Below are positions 7,610 to 10,216 of a stretch of 10,216 nucleotides of DNA, piece by piece. The stretch spans positions 1-10,216 of the forward strand of contig DDKW01000044.1 of assembly GCA_002339805.1 (NCBI GenBank), given 5' to 3'. Each line of letters opens with the position of its first letter. Positions within the stretch are counted from its first letter, which is position 1. This stretch comes from Dehalococcoidia bacterium UBA2588. Its GTDB lineage: Bacteria; Chloroflexota; Dehalococcoidia; Lucifugimonadales; UBA3495. The position numbers were made by a program, and so were the translations under genes. The notes beneath the pieces are model-generated. The model did not search any database and was not told where the DNA came from. It worked only from the letters and a program-made list of their open reading frames with translations.

Positions 7610-7707
7610 TTCGTCAATCAGCCTGACGTATCTAATTGGTGAGTTTTGCGCTAAGAATCGTAGTAAAGCGGTTCTTTAGTTTTTTGTACAGTATTGGACA
7701 TTTGGTA

Positions 7708-7736
7708 AGGATACCGTTTTGAACAACCAGTGTCAA
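7708..7736 (-). promoter_or_regulatory. sigma-70-type promoter for the proV-proW-enolase unit
   Basis: On the minus strand TTGACA (7736-7731) is a perfect -35 box, followed by a 17-bp spacer (7730-7714) and TATCCT (7713-7708), four of six matches to the -10 consensus. Transcription would start near 7700, leaving a leader of about 100 bases before the ATG at 7596. The whole 273-bp gap (7597-7869) holds no convincing gene. Its right half (about 7785-7869) is very AT-rich, and I see no clear terminator in it for the upstream gene. Confidence 0.55.
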
Positions 7737-7869
7737 ATTAACACGTAAACAACTTTTCGAATATTTGACGCTAATCGAAGTTTTTAACTCATTAATAGGT
7801 CATATTATTAATTATTTATACTATATCCGTTAAATCACTCCACATATGTAACGAATTTAGTATATTATA

Positions 7870-8244
7870 TTATGTCAACTCCGGTGCTTGCCGGACCTCT
7901 AGAAATTCAACTTTTCCGCTTTCCACTAAGTGTTTGATATGATTTTGCTTAGAACTCAATTTAGATTTGCCGGATTTAAACTCAAGCAATATGATTTTAT
8001 CTTCTTCAAACTGTATCCCGTCTATAGGATTGCCTAGAAATCTGAATTGCCTAGGATCAAATGGATAATCAACAGATAACGGGACCCATTGTTCGAAGTT
8101 AAGTCCTGATATAACTGACTGGCTTCTTATACTGTGGTCCAGTAATTTAATTTTTCGTTTAGCCTGGATCAGCGATTTAATTAACACCGTTAGAGCTATC
8201 AATAAAATTATTGAAACGCACAATAAAAGCAATATATCCAACAT
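7870..8244 (-). CDS. Small membrane-anchored nuclease-like protein, Holliday-junction-resolvase-like (Endonuc_Holl) family
   Basis: A 124-residue protein. One hydrophobic helix (about 3-23) is followed by a basic stretch (KSLIQAKRKIK, 23-33), then a small soluble domain. The soluble part shows the family pattern FLGNPIDGIQF (69-79), LLEFKSGKSKLS (86-97) and a Gln at 100. Asp75, Glu88 and Lys90 form a PD-(D/E)xK-like set, the Mg-dependent nuclease core. This combination of N-terminal helix and 'FLGxPID...E(F/V)K(S/T)GK(S/A)xLS' resembles proteins annotated as Holliday-junction-resolvase-like endonucleases, mostly uncharacterised. Actual nuclease activity is inferred. The basic side of the helix suggests a cytoplasmic catalytic domain tethered to the inner membrane. 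It starts 15 bp after the peptidase lipoprotein gene. AGAGG lies only three bases before the ATG, so the following TTG is a possible alternative start. Confidence 0.72.
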   Translation of the reverse strand: MLDILLLLCVSIILLIALTVLIKSLIQAKRKIKLLDHSIRSQSVISGLNFEQWVPLSVDYPFDPRQFRFLGNPIDGIQFEEDKIILLEFKSGKSKLSSKQNHIKHLVESGKVEFLEVRQAPELT

Positions 8245-8259
8245 ACACCTCTATTAAGA

Positions 8260-9627
8260 TTATTTTGGCAGTATCCTCATTTGAGCGTCAATATCTTGTT
8301 CCAAAAACGATTCGAATTCTGAATAAAATTCTTCCATAGTGAGCCCGAAATATTGTTTGAAAGCACTATCTCGCCCGACTAAATGCATTTCTTGGATGAA
8401 ATCTTTGTACAAAATATCTATCGAACTCTTTGCTACAAGCAAAGCTGTGGCCCATTGCCCAAATTCATATTGGAGCCTACCCACACAATAGTCGCAAACT
8501 TTTTCAGTGGCATAAGTCGATTCTTCATCATGCAAATCTCGAATAGATAACTGAGGATATTCTCCTCGGAGCTCATGGACAGCACCCATAGCCTCTTCCA
8601 TCATTTGACGAAAAGAAACCCAGCCTTCCTTGTCTGACAAATACAAAGCAAGAAATTCTGCCGAACCTTCTTCTAGCCATCTAGGCAAACTATCATAATT
8701 TAGAGATTGATGGGTTTCTGGATCAAAACGATATACGTGATGTGCATTTTGATATATATGCACAGTTTCATGAGCAGCTACTTTAGATCCAAAGCCAACA
8801 CCTATTTGTAGAGGATTCCCAATCACAAAAGACTGATTCGGTTTTTCGAGATGATGTGAGTGTTGAGCAAAAGCGTTAGCACCTTTATAGTGAGCTATCT
8901 CTTTGATCGCTACTCCTTGATCGTTCATACAATGACTGAAATCCTGCCTGTCGTACGCCCACTCACAATAATCCTCCGCCATTATCTCAGCTTCTTTTTC
9001 ATCGGTACCGACAATATAAACCTTGTAAGGACCATAAATCCCTAAATAGTCTTCCACTACGTCAATGCCCCTTTTGACTTCCTGTAGGGAATCAGAGCTC
9101 AAATCCGAAGCAAGCATATATGTCGTCTCGATTTTGGTAGGAGAATTCCATCCCTTGCTTATTAGATTGCCTCCTTCAAGTCTAGCAGCCTCACTTAGAA
9201 TATTACTAGTAGATGCGAAGTAACTTGGAGTATCTGAATCAATTGTTGGTTGTTCTCCAGATGGCTCGTGCTGTTCTTGATAGTACGCGTCGAATGTTGG
9301 CTCAATGATATCTGTTTTGGAATGCAATTCAGGACTTTCAGTTATAGCAGAATGATCGATCAAATTCAGCGAATTAGAGTCTTTGGTTTGACTTAGCTGC
9401 GCCTCTAATTCCAGAATACGTTTCTCCAGTTCTAATTGGACCACTTGGTCCTCAAGTGCTCTCTCTAGTTCATTTTGACTGGATGTTCCCGGATTAGGTT
9501 CTTGAGAAATTTTAGTTTCTGAAAAAGCATCCTGAGGGTCATTAATAGCAGGGGATGCACATGCGATCATTAGTACTGGCAGTAACATGGCCGAAACCAC
9601 AAGTCTTCTTATATCCATAAACCTCAT
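8260..9627 (-). CDS. Lipoprotein with gluzincin-type zinc peptidase core (peptidase MA-like)
   Basis: A 455-residue exported protein. A basic start (DIRR), a hydrophobic stretch and the lipobox LMIAC predict lipidation at Cys23. A Glu/Leu-rich segment at about 52-82 (heptad-like, ELERALEDQVVQLELE) is probably a short coiled coil. It is followed by an acidic, low-complexity linker to about 140. The catalytic part has HETVH (286-290), His286 and His290 as zinc ligands and Glu287 as general base, followed by RWLEEGSAEFLALYL (316-330), where a Glu of EEG supplies the third ligand, as in peptidase MA/M61-type gluzincins. Cysteines at 221, 233, 378 and 381 could form disulfides outside the cytoplasm. 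Target unknown. The ATG at 9627 has no visible ribosome binding site; Met4, preceded by GAGG, is an alternative start that keeps the signal peptide. Confidence 0.8.
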   Translation of the reverse strand: MRFMDIRRLVVSAMLLPVLMIACASPAINDPQDAFSETKISQEPNPGTSSQNELERALEDQVVQLELEKRILELEAQLSQTKDSNSLNLIDHSAITESPELHSKTDIIEPTFDAYYQEQHEPSGEQPTIDSDTPSYFASTSNILSEAARLEGGNLISKGWNSPTKIETTYMLASDLSSDSLQEVKRGIDVVEDYLGIYGPYKVYIVGTDEKEAEIMAEDYCEWAYDRQDFSHCMNDQGVAIKEIAHYKGANAFAQHSHHLEKPNQSFVIGNPLQIGVGFGSKVAAHETVHIYQNAHHVYRFDPETHQSLNYDSLPRWLEEGSAEFLALYLSDKEGWVSFRQMMEEAMGAVHELRGEYPQLSIRDLHDEESTYATEKVCDYCVGRLQYEFGQWATALLVAKSSIDILYKDFIQEMHLVGRDSAFKQYFGLTMEEFYSEFESFLEQDIDAQMRILPK

Positions 9628-9642
9628 TAACTGGCACAGTTG

Positions 9643-9717
9643 TGGCTCCGCAGGTAGGATTCGAACCTACGACCGATCGGTTAACAGCCGATTGCTCTAC
9701 CACTGAGCTACCGCGGA
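9643..9717 (-). tRNA. trnN: tRNA-Asn (anticodon GTT), with encoded CCA
   Basis: The minus strand folds into a complete 75-nt tRNA. The acceptor stem is TCCGCGG/CTGCGGA (one G-T pair), the D arm GCTC-AGTGGTA-GAGC, the anticodon stem ATCGG/CCGAT with loop CTGTTAA (GTT at 34-36), a 5-nt variable loop, and the T arm GTAGG-TTCGAAT-CCTAC. The discriminator is G, and CCA is encoded at 9645-9643. Every stem pairs, so the gene looks functional. It is 15 nt upstream of the lipoprotein gene on the same strand, and its 5' end marks the edge of the AT-rich region. Confidence 0.97.
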
Positions 9718-9726
9718 TAAAGTTAA

Positions 9727-9755
9727 AATATACTATTAATTTAATTTCTTAACAA
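9727..9755 (-). promoter_or_regulatory. candidate promoter for tRNA-Asn (and perhaps the downstream lipoprotein gene)
   Basis: On the minus strand TTGTTA (9755-9750), a 17-bp spacer (9749-9733) and TATATT (9732-9727, five of six -10 matches) would start transcription within a few bases of the tRNA 5' end at 9717. The position is right for a tRNA promoter. However, the surroundings are about 15% GC, where such matches arise easily. Confidence 0.42.
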
Positions 9756-9760
9756 CCAAA

Positions 9761-9790
9761 TTGATAAGTATATCTTTTTTTTAATATTTT
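9761..9790 (+). promoter_or_regulatory. weak candidate promoter for the right-edge ABC transporter gene
   Basis: TTGATA (9761-9766), an 18-bp spacer and TATTTT (9785-9790) are placed to transcribe the open frame that begins at 9813. The match is modest and the region extremely AT-rich, so this is only a candidate. Confidence 0.22.
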
Positions 9791-9812
9791 ACTAAACTGA
9801 ATATATAAAAAA

Positions 9813-10216
9813 ATGCTGACTTTAAATCAATTTTTAAAAAATAACAAGTGGCAAAGTTTTTGGATAATAATTTCTTCTTTGCTTATTAACATACTAGCCT
9901 TATCAAGTGCCATATATGTAATTCAAGTTTTTAATAAATATCTCACTTATAAACTAGACTCTACACTAATAGTTTTAACTGCAGGAGTAATTGTAGCATT
10001 TATATTAGAGTTTTTTTTAAGATTTGTACGTGGGTTATTAGCAAATAAAGCTTCTGTAGTAGGAAAAAGAGAGTTAGTTTTAAAAAAAATTAAGCAGGCT
10101 TTTACTATTAAATTAGGTGTATTAGATAGTAAAAATGAGAAACAATTATTTGATAATTTGAATCCAGGTATTTCTTATAATAACTCTGATGAAAGTGATA
10201 GATTGATTTCACTAAT
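9813..10216 (+). CDS. Type I secretion-like ABC transporter, N-terminal membrane part (runs off the window)
   Basis: The frame is open from the ATG at 9813 to the last base, giving 134 codons without a stop; an in-frame TGA at 9798-9800 means the ATG is the first possible Met start. No ribosome binding site is visible. The peptide has two hydrophobic spans (about 16-40 and 51-72). Around them runs ALSSAIYVIQVFNKYL...LDSTLIVLTAGVIVAF...FLRFVRG, which matches the pattern of type I secretion permease/ATPases of the PrtD/LapB kind (...YxxQVYDRVL...TLxxL...LRxxR). Because the first span begins near residue 16, there is no N-terminal C39-peptidase-like domain. The ATPase half lies beyond the window. 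GC is about 25% and leucine is mostly TTA, unlike the genes to the left. Other ABC exporters remain possible. Confidence 0.68.
   Translation, partial: MLTLNQFLKNNKWQSFWIIISSLLINILALSSAIYVIQVFNKYLTYKLDSTLIVLTAGVIVAFILEFFLRFVRGLLANKASVVGKRELVLKKIKQAFTIKLGVLDSKNEKQLFDNLNPGISYNNSDESDRLISL

Noticed and set aside
7751..7786. Bulged hairpin (ACTT..CGA/TCGAAGT) followed by a T run on the plus strand
   Set aside because: It looks like a plus-strand terminator, but no plus-strand gene ends here; for the minus-strand genes the T run is on the wrong side. Treated as chance.
7764..7795. TTGACG plus downstream AT-rich stretch as a plus-strand promoter
   Set aside because: There is no fitting -10 box at 17 bp and no plus-strand gene follows.
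7881..7894. CCGG-TGCTTG-CCGG short inverted repeat
   Set aside because: A four-base self-complementary stem inside the coding end of the nuclease-like gene, too short to support a function.
1..10216. CRISPR arrays, insertion sequences, phage genes or retron/defence cassettes
   Set aside because: I saw no regularly spaced direct repeats, no transposase or integrase motifs and no phage structural or reverse-transcriptase motifs on either strand.

Overview
The window comes from a bacterial genome of moderate, slightly AT-leaning composition (several hand-counted lines give roughly 35-48% GC). It is a nutrient-import neighbourhood followed by a small cell-envelope/nuclease unit, a tRNA gene and an abrupt AT-rich edge. 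The taxon cannot be fixed from the sequence. Two peptide/betaine-type ABC importers next to a mandelate-racemase-type enzyme would fit a free-living heterotroph living on dissolved organic compounds, such as marine Chloroflexota of the SAR202 type. That is only a guess.

Left part (1-4182, + strand): a dipeptide/oligopeptide/nickel-type ABC importer operon. It starts with the C-terminal end of the family-5 solute-binding protein (cut by the window edge). A strong 13-bp hairpin follows, then permeases DppB and DppC and ATPases DppD and DppF. Spacing is tight and the genes have recognisable ribosome binding sites. The two ATPases end in an almost identical cysteine-rich tail.

Middle (4191-7736, - strand, convergent with dpp and only 8 bp from it): a glycine-betaine/proline-type importer, ATPase (ProV-like with two CBS domains) then permease (ProW-like), followed by an enolase-superfamily enzyme carrying a complete mandelate-racemase-type catalytic set. 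No substrate-binding protein is present. A good sigma-70-type promoter lies upstream. The simplest reading is uptake of a small, possibly betaine-like solute coupled to its first catabolic or epimerising step; the substrate is unknown.

Right part (7870-9755, - strand): tRNA-Asn(GTT), then 15 nt later a lipoprotein with a gluzincin-type HExxH zinc-peptidase core, then 15 bp later a small membrane-anchored PD-(D/E)xK protein of the Holliday-junction-resolvase-like (Endonuc_Holl) family. These may form one transcription unit.

Right edge (9718-10216, + strand): GC drops to about 23% (hand count) immediately beyond the tRNA. An open reading frame runs off the window and encodes the N-terminal membrane region of what looks like a type I secretion ABC transporter. 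The break could be a genomic-island edge or an assembly join.
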